From DASWNP01 sp036399175 (GTDB taxonomy: Bacteria > Acidobacteriota > Blastocatellia > Pyrinomonadales > Pyrinomonadaceae): a stretch of DNA of 64,000 nucleotides. The notes under the pieces were generated by a model. The model did no database searches, was not told where the DNA came from, and was given only the letters and a program-made list of their open reading frames with translations. The stretch is from the NCBI GenBank assembly GCA_036399175.1, contig DASWNP010000053.1, forward strand, positions 1 through 64,000, read 5' to 3'. Shown here in pieces: positions 26,925 to 35,812 of the stretch; position 1 is the first letter of the stretch; the number at the start of each line of letters is the position of its first letter. The position numbers and the translations under genes are program-made.

Positions 26925-28016
26925 TCAAGGTGCGTGATACATCCAAAGCAGGTCGCCGCACTGGTGGCCGACCGAGAGCACGAGCGCGGAAGAGAATGCT
27001 CCTTCGCTCTTCAGCATCTCGTGCGCTATCACAGCAGCCACAGCGCCGCTCGCTGCTAGACACTCGCCGACCATGCGCGTCGAAAAAATCGGTCTCAAGT
27101 CAGGGTTCTGAAGTGCAGCCTTGAGAAGAGAGGCCATGTCCATCTCAAACGGCGCGCTGGCCGGAATATTGCAGACGACTGTTTTGACAGGCCATCGCTC
27201 CGGCAACGAGCGCGCCAATTTCTCGACGTGATTTGTCACCACTTCCATCAGGGAGGCGTGCGAGTAAGGAAGCGGGAAGGTGGAGTGGAAGCCGACGAGC
27301 GTGCCCGCGCTGATTTCGGAGGAGAGCAACAGGTAGGCGGCGGCCTCCACCAGTTCCGAGGCCGCCCCGCCCATTTGCGCGAAAGCAGACTCGACGAAAG
27401 GCGTGACGGGGGCTTCCACCCCTCCGGCCAGCAACAAGTCTGCGCGCCCGCTTCTGATGGTGTCGTAAGCCAAGCCTATCGACTGTACGCCCGCGCAACG
27501 GTCGGTCGTCAGAGTTTTGGCGAAACCGCGCATCCTCAGATTAATCGTGATCTGCCCTTGCGGAGCGGCGGGAAACCAAGCCGTCGCCAAGTAAGGGCTG
27601 ATGCACTCAACGCCTCGCTCGTGCAGGGTTCGCAGTTGCGTCTCCGTGAACGTCCAGCCCGCCATCATGTTGCCCGTCACGATTCCACACTGCGCGACCT
27701 CGCCCATGTCGAGACCCGCCTCGCTCAGCGCCGCCCGCGCCGCCGCCACCCCCAACAGAGAGAACCTGTCCACCTTCTTAGTGACGCGAGGCGCGAGACC
27801 GGAGGCCGAGTTGAGTTGTTCGACCGGAAGCGTGCGCCGGTAAACCGATGCCGGATGCGTCCAGCCCGGACGCAGGCTGTCGGCGAGAACTTTGGCCGAG
27901 CCGAAGGCGGGTGTGATAACCCCGCAGCCGGCAACGCCGACTCGCCTCTGCGAGAGCATCGACAATGGCAGCGCCTCTTGTTGCCCGCCTTGCGCCTGAA
28001 AGGTCAAAGCCGACAT
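26925..28016 (-). CDS. Ketosynthase-like protein lacking the catalytic triad (KS-beta/chain-length-factor-like)
   Basis: A 363-residue thiolase-fold protein of the ketosynthase family. Aligned by eye without gaps to the intact KS of this operon, STGCTAG becomes TTDRCAG: the catalytic cysteine is replaced by R173, and a cysteine sits one residue later (C174). The first active-site histidine region (VVCNIPAS) has no histidine, and GHALGAS becomes GECLAAS (His to Glu). Chain-length factors of type II systems likewise lose the cysteine and pair with an active KS to set chain length. It precedes the ACP by 14 bases. An inactive pseudo-ketosynthase with another structural role is possible. Confidence 0.85.
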   Translation of the reverse strand: MSALTFQAQGGQQEALPLSMLSQRRVGVAGCGVITPAFGSAKVLADSLRPGWTHPASVYRRTLPVEQLNSASGLAPRVTKKVDRFSLLGVAAARAALSEAGLDMGEVAQCGIVTGNMMAGWTFTETQLRTLHERGVECISPYLATAWFPAAPQGQITINLRMRGFAKTLTTDRCAGVQSIGLAYDTIRSGRADLLLAGGVEAPVTPFVESAFAQMGGAASELVEAAAYLLLSSEISAGTLVGFHSTFPLPYSHASLMEVVTNHVEKLARSLPERWPVKTVVCNIPASAPFEMDMASLLKAALQNPDLRPIFSTRMVGECLAASGAVAAVIAHEMLKSEGAFSSALVLSVGHQCGDLLWMYHAP

Positions 28017-28019
28017 GAC

Positions 28020-30590
28020 TCACCTCTCTCTTCCGTTCCTTGTCGAGTTGCGGGCGGTTGCCTCGTCGCGGCTGTAGTTGTCGATGACCTGAAACATGTA
28101 GAAGCGGGTCGGCACCTGGAGCGAACTGACGAAGGTTCGCTCCATCGTTATCAGCTTCGGGTCTTGGCTCTGCTGTCGCGCCACGTATGAGTCTTCGGCG
28201 TTCTCCATCGTCAGATACTCGCCGTAGTTGATGGACATCTTCGAAGGCTCGGTGGCGCGCGGCGAATAGGGCGACTGGCGCTCTGGAGTCAACAGCTCGG
28301 TTTCGAGCATCACATCCTCTCCGATATATCCGGTCGGCTTCCGGTCACGGATGAGGATCTTCGTTTGGTGAAGAACATCGTCGTATTGCAGACGATATCT
28401 GGGCTGCGGTATGAACAGGCCGATGTGCGCGTTCTGGCCGACCAACTGCGCTCCGAATTCCATGCCCGTCGGGCGCTGTGTGATCCCCTCGGTGAAGTAA
28501 GCCGCAGTCAACTCCGTGAGGTGCACTTCCGGGTCGCGCCGACAGAAGGGTCGAACCTTCTCCAACTGCTGCTTGAGGCTGCGCTCCGCCGCTTCCTTGT
28601 CTGCGAACTTGGCGTAGGTCGCGTACTGCGAAGTTATTTCATCGACGTTACGCAGCACACGCTGGTTGATGAAGGCCGGCTCTGCGCGCGCCGCCTCGCG
28701 CACCGAGCGCAGCGCGGCCTCGAACTCCCGGGTCTTGCCCGGAATCACGTCGTAGATGGCGACTTGGCCGAAGACGCGCTTGGCGCCCCGCGTCTCTTTT
28801 TTCATCTTCGGGGTTGCGCCTCGCGCCCCGCTCTTGCTGAAGACCTGCACGCGGGCGTTGGTCGCGTCGCTGACGAAAAGAGTGCCCCGCGCATCGACGG
28901 TCACGCCGACCGGCTGATTGAAGCGGCCTTGCTCACGACCGTAGCCGCCGAACTTGGTGAGAAAGCGTCCTCTCGTATCAAAGACCTGTACGCGGTTGTT
29001 TCCCCAATCGACCACCACCAGATTCCCGTCGCCGTCGATGGTCGAGCGGGCTGGCCCTTTGAATTGCCCGTCTCCCGTGCCGTGACTGCCGATGGTCATC
29101 TGAAACTTGCCGTTGCGGTCGAACTTCTGAACGACGTTGTTGTACCAGCTTGAGACGTAGACGTTGCCCTCCTTGTCTACCGCTAGACCGGACGGCCCCG
29201 TGACCCGCGTCTCCTGCGCCCCGGTGTTGCCGAATTCGCCGAGGTACTTGCCGTTGAGATCGAACTTTTGCACCCGCGCGTTATTCCAGTCGTTGACGTA
29301 GACGATATCTCGCGGCAGATCGACGTGGACGACCTTTGTGCGATTGAACTCGCCGGGGTGCGAGCCAAACGCCCCCCACTTCATCAGGAACTTGCCGTTG
29401 CGGTCGAACTTCTGAACCCTATGGTTGAAGCTATCGACGACATAGAGATTTCCCGCGCGGTCTGCCGAGAGCGATTCGACGCCGTTGAACTCGCCGTCGC
29501 CCTGCCCGAACTGGCCGAAGCTGAGCAGCGCGCGTCCGTTGCGGTCAAACTTCTGGATGCGGGAGTTGGGCACGTCGCAGACGAAGAGGTTGCCCTCGCT
29601 ATCGACGAGCAGCCCGACGGGCGCGGTGAACTCGCCCAACTTGGGCGGCGGAAAAGCGAACTTTGAGATGAAACTTCCGTCCGGGCCGAATTTCTGGATG
29701 CGACGGCTGCGGTCGAGGATGTAGACGTTGTCGGCGGCATCGACGGCGACGGCCACAGGGCCGGTCAATTCTCCGTTGCGCCGCCCGAAGGTCTCCAGCC
29801 TCACCAGGAGGTTGAAGTTGGGGTCGAGCTTATAGGCGGCAAGCATGATGTGTGCCGCGACCCAGATGTTTCCCTTCGAATCTACGGCGACGCTCATCGG
29901 CCCCATGCCTTCGCTGATCGTAATGCCTAGCGTCCGGGGGCTGGAGGTTGCCAACAGACGGCCACTGCCGTCGAACTTTTGAATGCGACTGTTGAATTCG
30001 TCGGCGACGTAGAGGTTGCCCTGCGCGTCCGTCGCCAGACCGCGCGGCCCGAGGAACGAACCGGGCTCGCTGCCCTTCTGGCCGAACGTGTTGAGCGGTC
30101 GCCCCTGCGGGTCGAGCTTCTGAATGACGTTGTTACGCTGGTCGCTGACGTAGACGTTGCCCTGCGGATCGACGGCCATTCCGGCCAGCGCGCTCGGCTC
30201 GCCCACCGCTCTGGAAGCGGGCACGTTGACCCCTCTCATCTGAGCGCCTTGCGAAGAGAAACGGTTAATCGCCCCTCGCTCCTCATCGAGCACCAGCAGA
30301 TTACCCTCGCGGTCTATCGTGACTGCGCCGGGACGCCCCATGTTGGTGGCCGCCCGAAATCTTTGGGTATCTATCTGCCCGGACGGCCTGACCGTGATCA
30401 CCTTTCCGTTAGTCCGGTCAGCGACGTACATGTTACCGGCGCGATCCACCGTCAGACCGTATGGCTCGCCGATTGTGGGCGGACGCCCAATCGCACGCTC
30501 GAATCTATATTCTTGCGCCAGTAAAATCACGGGCAGGCACGACACGACTACGCACGACACGACCAATCGCCATACGAAATTGCTTTTCAT
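28020..30590 (-). CDS. Exported NHL-repeat propeller with C-terminal ABM-like domain
   Basis: 856 residues with a signal peptide (LVVSCVVVSCLPVILLA). Residues ~30-590 are NHL blades of the form NLYVADEFNSRIQKFDGSGRL, about twelve, giving two propellers. From about residue 610 (GQVAIYDVIPGKTREFEAAL) follows a ferredoxin-like alpha/beta segment matching antibiotic-biosynthesis-monooxygenase (ABM) domains, and then an unfamiliar C-terminal ~150 residues. ABM enzymes such as TcmH oxidise aromatic polyketides to quinones without cofactor, but they are cytosolic; an exported, propeller-fused version is unusual. Three bases separate it from the KS-beta-like gene. Confidence 0.8.
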   Translation of the reverse strand: MKSNFVWRLVVSCVVVSCLPVILLAQEYRFERAIGRPPTIGEPYGLTVDRAGNMYVADRTNGKVITVRPSGQIDTQRFRAATNMGRPGAVTIDREGNLLVLDEERGAINRFSSQGAQMRGVNVPASRAVGEPSALAGMAVDPQGNVYVSDQRNNVIQKLDPQGRPLNTFGQKGSEPGSFLGPRGLATDAQGNLYVADEFNSRIQKFDGSGRLLATSSPRTLGITISEGMGPMSVAVDSKGNIWVAAHIMLAAYKLDPNFNLLVRLETFGRRNGELTGPVAVAVDAADNVYILDRSRRIQKFGPDGSFISKFAFPPPKLGEFTAPVGLLVDSEGNLFVCDVPNSRIQKFDRNGRALLSFGQFGQGDGEFNGVESLSADRAGNLYVVDSFNHRVQKFDRNGKFLMKWGAFGSHPGEFNRTKVVHVDLPRDIVYVNDWNNARVQKFDLNGKYLGEFGNTGAQETRVTGPSGLAVDKEGNVYVSSWYNNVVQKFDRNGKFQMTIGSHGTGDGQFKGPARSTIDGDGNLVVVDWGNNRVQVFDTRGRFLTKFGGYGREQGRFNQPVGVTVDARGTLFVSDATNARVQVFSKSGARGATPKMKKETRGAKRVFGQVAIYDVIPGKTREFEAALRSVREAARAEPAFINQRVLRNVDEITSQYATYAKFADKEAAERSLKQQLEKVRPFCRRDPEVHLTELTAAYFTEGITQRPTGMEFGAQLVGQNAHIGLFIPQPRYRLQYDDVLHQTKILIRDRKPTGYIGEDVMLETELLTPERQSPYSPRATEPSKMSINYGEYLTMENAEDSYVARQQSQDPKLITMERTFVSSLQVPTRFYMFQVIDNYSRDEATARNSTRNGRER

Positions 30591-30647
30591 GCTTCACCTC
30601 TCGGATTCTCATTGTTGTCCAGACGAGCACCGCAGCGCGCAGGCTGC

Positions 30648-31463
30648 TCAGCGCGGGATGTAGTTCTGCACCACGATGCCGGGCTGCACGCCGACGACGG
30701 TGTCGCTGGAGGCGACGAGGTTGGTGGCGGGCAACTCGGCGCTGCCCGGCGATTTGAAGAATTCGCAGTAGCATACATATCGCCCTTCTTCGCCGACGGA
30801 GTAGATCGAGGAGCCCGACAGGCCGGAGTGGTGTTGTATCCCCGCCCTGATCTGCTCCAAGCTCATCCCCTTGGGGAAAAGTTCGAGCATACCTACCTGA
30901 CCTATGTAGCCTGATTTGAAGTAGCTGAGCGAACTGACGTGCTGCTGGAAAATCTCGTCGTTTTTGAACGGCTCAACGCGGGTGGCCGTGTGTTTCTTCG
31001 TCTGCCTTTCCCATCCCCAGTCGCCGAGCCAGTGTTCAACTAGCTTGGCCTCAAGACGAATCGGCTCGCGCACGAGGAACTGCCGGACAACCAGGTCTCT
31101 CTGCTTCTCTATGAAATTAGCCGTCCCCATGTCGTAGTACCGGCCTATGCAGGAATATGTGACGTTGCCGTTTTCGGCGGTCGGGAGGGGCTGCAAGATT
31201 CGTTCGTTGGCGAAACCGGAGAGCAGTTTGTTGTAGGGGCCGGACTTGACCATCGCGTCCAGAAACTGAGGTTCCATGCCGGGCTTTACTTCAAAGATTG
31301 TAATCACCGCGTGCGGCGCTCCGTAAACGTTTCGCATGGTGGGTATCGGATCACCGGCGGAGCCGCTCCTGAGAGACCCGAACAGAACCATCGCCAGCGC
31401 CCCGATGAGCGATGCTGCGTAGACCCCTGCTCGTAGATATTTGGACACTGATGCTCGCTGCAT
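30648..31463 (-). CDS. Exported protein with possible tandem dimeric alpha/beta-barrel (ABM-like) domains
   Basis: 271 residues. An N-terminal hydrophobic segment (AGVYAASLIGALAMVLFG) is a signal peptide or anchor. The body holds two stretches that start like ABM/EthD-type domains: AVITIFEVKPGMEPQFLDAM near residue 52 and QVGMLELFPKGMSLEQIRAG near residue 190. The similarity is faint and my call is tentative. It is the first gene of the operon, preceded by AAAGGAGCGAGTT, and is separated by 57 bases from the NHL-ABM gene, which carries a related domain. It probably acts in the envelope. Confidence 0.6.
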   Translation of the reverse strand: MQRASVSKYLRAGVYAASLIGALAMVLFGSLRSGSAGDPIPTMRNVYGAPHAVITIFEVKPGMEPQFLDAMVKSGPYNKLLSGFANERILQPLPTAENGNVTYSCIGRYYDMGTANFIEKQRDLVVRQFLVREPIRLEAKLVEHWLGDWGWERQTKKHTATRVEPFKNDEIFQQHVSSLSYFKSGYIGQVGMLELFPKGMSLEQIRAGIQHHSGLSGSSIYSVGEEGRYVCYCEFFKSPGSAELPATNLVASSDTVVGVQPGIVVQNYIPR

Positions 31464-31767
31464 AACTCGCTCCTTTCAAGAGTTAACACCTCAGGATATG
31501 CGCGTTCGCGTAGAAGTTATTCGCCCGTAGAGAGGCGGCGCGGAAATCACTCACGCGTCTCCCGCAAAAACTTCATCGCCCGCTCGATTGACAAGCATCG
31601 GGAAATTTTCGCAGGCTCGTGCGGTCTCCATGTCCTTGCGGGGATTCCACACAGTTATATTGACAATCGACGGACGATAATTTGCACGGCAGGATGGATG
31701 GGTGTGATGGACGGGGAATCCCGCCCTCGGGCGCAGCTCGTCGCGGTAGGCCTTCGTTCAGGAGTGT
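31464..31767. other. Leader/promoter region of the large operon
   Basis: No gene is visible. The promoter for the 18.6-kb operon should lie here on the minus strand. I find TTGTCA-like hexamers but no convincing partner -10 at normal spacing, which would fit use of the alternative sigma factor encoded nearby. Confidence 0.4.
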
Positions 31768-31968
31768 TTATTGCTCGTCGGGGTGAAGCGGAGAAGGCAC
31801 GTCGTCTTCAGTTTTAAGCGCCACAGATATCAGGCGACGACATTCGCTGCACGCTGCCAGATGTGCCTCGACACAGGCTCGCACGTCTGCCGTGAGCTTG
31901 CCGTCTAAGTAGGTCGCTAATGTTTCCAAAGATGGACACCCATTTGACAACTCTTTTTGGTCGCTCAT
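31768..31968 (-). CDS. Short zinc-finger anti-sigma-like protein
   Basis: 66 residues. The core VEAHLAACSECRRL gives the H-x3-C-x2-C pattern of the zf-HC2 anti-sigma zinc finger, preceded by a helix (LETLATYLDGKL). There is no transmembrane segment, so it is a soluble stand-alone anti-sigma domain, shorter than the usual membrane-spanning form. The sigma-factor gene lies 500 bases upstream in the same direction and the polyketide operon about 300 bases downstream. It probably holds that sigma factor inactive, but the partner assignment is by position only. Confidence 0.78.
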   Translation of the reverse strand: MSDQKELSNGCPSLETLATYLDGKLTADVRACVEAHLAACSECRRLISVALKTEDDVPSPLHPDEQ

Positions 31969-32468
31969 GTAACTCTCGTTTTACAGCATGACTGCGGTTC
32001 GCGCCTGTCCGACCAATTAAAGGGATGTCGTCGGCAAAGACTTTGAACCGGAACCGCGCATCGCACGAAATGCCCGGTATCGCCGCTCAGGTGAGCCGCG
32101 TATTATAGACAACCCCGCACCCAGAACTTGCGTGTCGCTCAAGGAAGAGACGCGCGCCGATAAGCCGCGCATTTGAATTAAACAGTAACCGACACTTCTT
32201 TAATACTTTCGCACAATATTGCAGGATGATGTCAGCCGCATGAAGGTGGATGCAATAACTCTCTCCTGTGGATGTCTCGGGTAGACAGGCGCACCGGCCT
32301 TCAGCCGGTTGGTGATGGCCTCCACTGCGTTGAGAGCTTGCGGGAGAGATTACTGGACGGGCAACGAGACGGGAGCGGTAGGTGAACTCGAAAGGCTCTG
32401 CCAAAGGCCGGAGATGCGCCGCGCTTCAGACGCGGCGCATGATGGCGACTACTGCGCCGCCTTAGCTC
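31969..32468. other. Intergenic region between sigma and anti-sigma genes
   Basis: 500 bases without a credible gene. An open frame at 32087-32404 has low-complexity content and no ribosome site. The gap means the sigma and anti-sigma genes probably have separate promoters, unlike the common overlapping pair. Confidence 0.5.
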
Positions 32469-33326
32469 TTACGCGCTCTTAATGAGAGCGAGAATCGAGT
32501 ATGAAGGATTTTCTAATATGTCTTCCTTACATTCGTCTATCGCACATTGGTTCAGGTGATATTTGGAAGAGAGGGTCGTGATCATCTCGTCTTGCAACTT
32601 ATTATAGGCTTTCTCAAGCTGCCTTGTAACGGTGGATTGGTGGACGTTTAACAGCCGCGCTATTTGACCGAGATGCAATTCCTCTTCAAAACGCAGAACC
32701 AGAATGAGTCGCTCGCGGGCGGTCAGAGATTGGCAGGCGTGGCGTAGAGAGTCTTCAATAATGCGCTCGTAGCGACAGGCTCTGAGTTCTGCCCCGACCC
32801 TGTTCAGAGCCAACTCGTCGGCCATCTGACAGAGGCACTCCGCGCCCCCAAACGTGTGGCGTGTTCGCTCGTGCTCGTTGACTGCCCGGTGGCTGACGAC
32901 GACCCTCAACCATGTGGCGAGTGAACTGCGCCCTTCGTATGAACCGATGCGGCTCTGCCCGGAGTGATCCGGCAGAAACAGGTCGATCAAAATGTCGTCG
33001 GCCAGGTCGCTGGCGCAACTCGTTCTGGTCGCAAAGGCTGTGAGATCTTTGATGTATCTCCCGTACCGCTTGGTGAAAATCTCCCATGCGTTTTCCGTCC
33101 GACGCGCGCACGCCGCCGTCAGATAGAGATCGTTTGTATAGAGATTCTCGATGAAACTGACTGCCGATGAGTTTGAAGGCTTAGCCCCTAAATGTTTTTC
33201 TACGAGAGACATCAAGCGGGCGCTGAAATCTTCCTGCCCGATACCGAGGTCGCCGTAGCTCGCGTAGCCTTGCGCGTATACGCGGGCGATAGACATATCA
33301 AGGGTTCTCTCCATGAAGTTCATCAT
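32469..33326 (-). CDS. ECF-type RNA polymerase sigma factor with long N-terminal extension
   Basis: 285 residues. Region 2 is recognisable from AWEIFTKRYGRYIKDL through GSYEGRSSLATWLRVVVSHRAVNEHER, and region 4 by the helix-turn-helix LGQIARLLNVHQSTVTRQLEKAYNKL. About 75 residues precede region 2, more than in a minimal ECF factor. The sigma at 56781-57740 has the same layout (GCGSLGGWLRAVVGQLAVDQHRR and a matching helix-turn-helix), so both belong to one lineage-specific family. The ATG follows GGAGACCTAAC. It is the obvious candidate activator of the polyketide/propeller operon. Confidence 0.88.
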   Translation of the reverse strand: MMNFMERTLDMSIARVYAQGYASYGDLGIGQEDFSARLMSLVEKHLGAKPSNSSAVSFIENLYTNDLYLTAACARRTENAWEIFTKRYGRYIKDLTAFATRTSCASDLADDILIDLFLPDHSGQSRIGSYEGRSSLATWLRVVVSHRAVNEHERTRHTFGGAECLCQMADELALNRVGAELRACRYERIIEDSLRHACQSLTARERLILVLRFEEELHLGQIARLLNVHQSTVTRQLEKAYNKLQDEMITTLSSKYHLNQCAIDECKEDILENPSYSILALIKSA

Positions 33327-34054
33327 GTTAGGTCTCCAGGTGGCAGGAGAGATCTGACAATTTCACCAGCCTAAAGTGTCGTTGCATGGGACACCTCAAG
33401 CCCATCCTCTTTAATATGGGATTTGGCGCGAGGAACTGTAGGCGTATCTTTTGTGTGAGAACTTTACCCCTATCAGTTATTAAACTATAACGCTGCTGCT
33501 ATCGGTTGTCCTGAGTGTTGTTATAATCGGTTTAGGTTAGCTGTTAGACAAGCCGGGTGAAAATACTTCGCCACTGCTTCTGAGCAGTTCCTCCTCAATA
33601 GCGAGTACAATCAAATAAAGGAAGAGAAGCCTTTAACCGGCCGCGTGCTGATCTATAGCTACAGGGTTGCGATGGGGACACAACTCTTCAAGTGAGAAGC
33701 GGGCGCACACTACGATAATTCTCTACCGATGTCAAGAATCTCGAACTCAGGCTGAATCAATCCTCGATCCAGACCTGTTGCGACGATGATTTTAAGGCAC
33801 GCCTGCCGCAAAGTCCGGCACTTATGTTTAATATAGACAGCCAGACCCAAATAATTTGCATGCCTCGTGCGTAGTAATAATTAAAGTTGATGGAGGCTGA
33901 GAGAAATCGCCTCCTATGCTAGAGCAGATTTCATTCGGCTCAACAACAGCAACTCCGAGTAGAGCCTCTGAAAAGGGCGACAGAGAGGGTCTGACAGTCT
34001 CACCTTGCAGTAGGAAAGCGGCGACCCGACGGCGGCTGCCGATGTCATCAGGCG
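33327..34054. other. Intergenic region with no gene seen
   Basis: 728 bases of mixed composition. An extended -10-like TGTTATAAT near 33522-33530 points rightwards, but no rightward gene follows. Open frames near 33828-34097 lack family features or ribosome sites. The promoter of the sigma-factor gene must lie here. Confidence 0.45.
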
Positions 34055-34942
34055 TCACCGCAGATGTTTGTTGAACCATTCGAGAGTGCGCGTCCACGCC
34101 AGTTTGGCGGCCGCATCGTCATAACGCGGCGTCGTATCGTTGTGGAAGCCGTGCTGTTTGCCCTCGTACATGTATGACGTGTATGCCTTCTTGTTGTCCT
34201 TGAGCGCCGCCTCGTAAGCCGCGATGCCTTCGTTGACTCGTTGGTCGTTGCCCGCGTAATGAAACAACAGCGGCGCTGAAATCCTGGGGACATCGTCCGC
34301 TCCCGCCTGGCGGCCGTAGAACGCGACCCCGGCGTTGAGGTCTGCGCCCAGCCGCACAGCCAATTGATTCACCATCCCGCCGCCGAAACAAAAACCCACC
34401 GCGCCCAGTTTGCCGTTGGAATCGGGACGTGCTTTGAGCCACCTGGCCGCCGCGACGAAATCCTCAGTCATCTTTTTTCCGTCCACCGTGCGGAAGGCGG
34501 CCGCGCCCTTCTCGTCGCTGCCCGGATAGCCGCCGACAGAGGTCAATCCGTCGGGCGCGAAGGCGATGAACTTGGCGAGCGCGAGGCGACGCGCTACGTC
34601 TTCGATATAGGGATTGAGTCCGCGATTTTCGTGAATGACGAGCACGGCGGGCAGCTTTTTCCCTTGCGCCGGGCGAGCCAGATACCCCTTGATTGAGCCG
34701 TTCCCCGAGGGAGATTGCACAACTTCGTAGCCCGCCCTGATGCGTTTGTCGTCCGGCTTGACCTGCTGCGCCCAGGCGTAGTTGGGTCTCAGGCTCTGGA
34801 AAATCGCCGCGACGGTCAGGCCGCCGACCGCAAACTTGCCGGCGCGTTCGAGGAAGGTGCGGCGGTCGATGTCGCCGTGCTGATATTCGTGAAACAGGTC
34901 TAACAACTCCTGCGGGTAATCGGATGCTTCTTTACGTTCCAT
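34055..34942 (-). CDS. Dienelactone hydrolase-family protein, Tat-exported
   Basis: 295 residues. The N-terminus has a twin-arginine motif (RRTFLER, R27-R28) followed by a hydrophobic stretch, so it is probably exported folded. The catalytic core carries the dienelactone hydrolase nucleophile elbow GFCFGGGM (Cys nucleophile), an acidic residue in AGNDQRV and the histidine in KQHGFHND, a complete Cys-Asp-His triad. These enzymes cleave lactones and esters, classically dienelactone to maleylacetate. ATG 34942 is chosen for its AAGGAG site eight bases upstream. It is an isolated gene; no chlorocatechol pathway is next to it. Confidence 0.9.
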   Translation of the reverse strand: MERKEASDYPQELLDLFHEYQHGDIDRRTFLERAGKFAVGGLTVAAIFQSLRPNYAWAQQVKPDDKRIRAGYEVVQSPSGNGSIKGYLARPAQGKKLPAVLVIHENRGLNPYIEDVARRLALAKFIAFAPDGLTSVGGYPGSDEKGAAAFRTVDGKKMTEDFVAAARWLKARPDSNGKLGAVGFCFGGGMVNQLAVRLGADLNAGVAFYGRQAGADDVPRISAPLLFHYAGNDQRVNEGIAAYEAALKDNKKAYTSYMYEGKQHGFHNDTTPRYDDAAAKLAWTRTLEWFNKHLR

Positions 34943-35080
34943 TCTTTCTCCTTGCATGAGACTCCGACGGAGGCAGCCTTTGACTCTCCTGCCTCGCCGG
35001 TGAACCGGGAAGGGCGCTTTAGCCCGCGACCCCAACCGGGAAAGCCGGGTTCGGCGACCTGAAGCGCAACGTCAAATCAT

Positions 35081-35767
35081 TTACCTTTTCGGCATTAATA
35101 AAGCTTCCTTGACCTTTCCGTCCTGAATCGAGAATTCATAGAGAGGTTCTTTAAGAGCTTCGATGCTTTGATTCGGATAATAGAGCATGCCTCCGCCGGC
35201 GGGTATGCCGATGCCTTGAGCGGCACCGTCTAAAATGCGAATCGCTCTTTGAAGTCTTTCCCACCTGCGCTTCTCATCGTGGGCATCGATCACGAAGGGA
35301 ATCAGCTTGAAGGTGTCGAACAATTCTTCTTGTCCGGGCTCGCTCTCTTTCAATCCGCAAAGTCCGAGCTGGACGGCTCCGGCGGAAACACCTATCAAGA
35401 CGGCACCCTCATAATATCTTCTGATTATCGAATCCCTGATGCCCATCTCGCCGAACGCTTCCCAGCCCAACGCGACATCGCCTCCGGCCAGTAGAATAAT
35501 GTCAGCCTTATTCAAAAACGATTCATCCTCGGCTGAGAAGGCGTGGCGAATCATTCTGCAACTGCGAATCCCGATGGCTTCCATCGCTGCTTCAAAGATG
35601 AGATAGAATTCGGGAGCATCGCCATTGGATGCGCCGATGTAGGCGGCAGAAGGTGTGTCACACGTGACGAGATGGCGCAGCGAGTCGAGAAAGAGAACTC
35701 CTTGCTTTCTCCAGAACAAGAGCTGGCTATCTGCAAAGAGGTAAATGGGCTGTCGATGCAGATTCAT
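35081..35767 (-). CDS. Peptidase S51/cyanophycinase-like protein
   Basis: 228 residues with the class-I-glutamine-amidotransferase-like fold used by peptidase E and cyanophycinase. The nucleophile motif is GVSAGAVQLG (Ser), the preceding loop LLAGGDVALGWEAF is typical, and PFVIDAHDE supplies the His/acid segment. Peptidase E cleaves Asp-X dipeptides and cyanophycinase cleaves beta-Asp-Arg polymers. The length is near peptidase E. No cyanophycin synthetase is in the window. No good ribosome site precedes the ATG. Confidence 0.8.
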   Translation of the reverse strand: MNLHRQPIYLFADSQLLFWRKQGVLFLDSLRHLVTCDTPSAAYIGASNGDAPEFYLIFEAAMEAIGIRSCRMIRHAFSAEDESFLNKADIILLAGGDVALGWEAFGEMGIRDSIIRRYYEGAVLIGVSAGAVQLGLCGLKESEPGQEELFDTFKLIPFVIDAHDEKRRWERLQRAIRILDGAAQGIGIPAGGGMLYYPNQSIEALKEPLYEFSIQDGKVKEALLMPKR

Positions 35768-35812
35768 AACACTTGGCGGTCGGGCGCTTGTTGTTGCCAG
35801 GCTTGCCGTGCC

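Noticed and set aside
27228..28190. Plus-strand open frame of 320 codons across the KS-beta-like gene
   Set aside because: Arg/Gln/His-rich translation without any fold signal; shadow of the real gene.
31464..31767. Housekeeping promoter for the polyketide operon
   Set aside because: TTGTCA-like hexamers occur but none has an acceptable -10 at 16-18 bases.
32087..32404. 105-codon minus-strand frame between the sigma and anti-sigma genes
   Set aside because: No ribosome site, no family resemblance, irregular composition.
33828..34097. 89-codon minus-strand frame near the dienelactone hydrolase
   Set aside because: Overlaps the hydrolase 3' end and lacks any coding signature.
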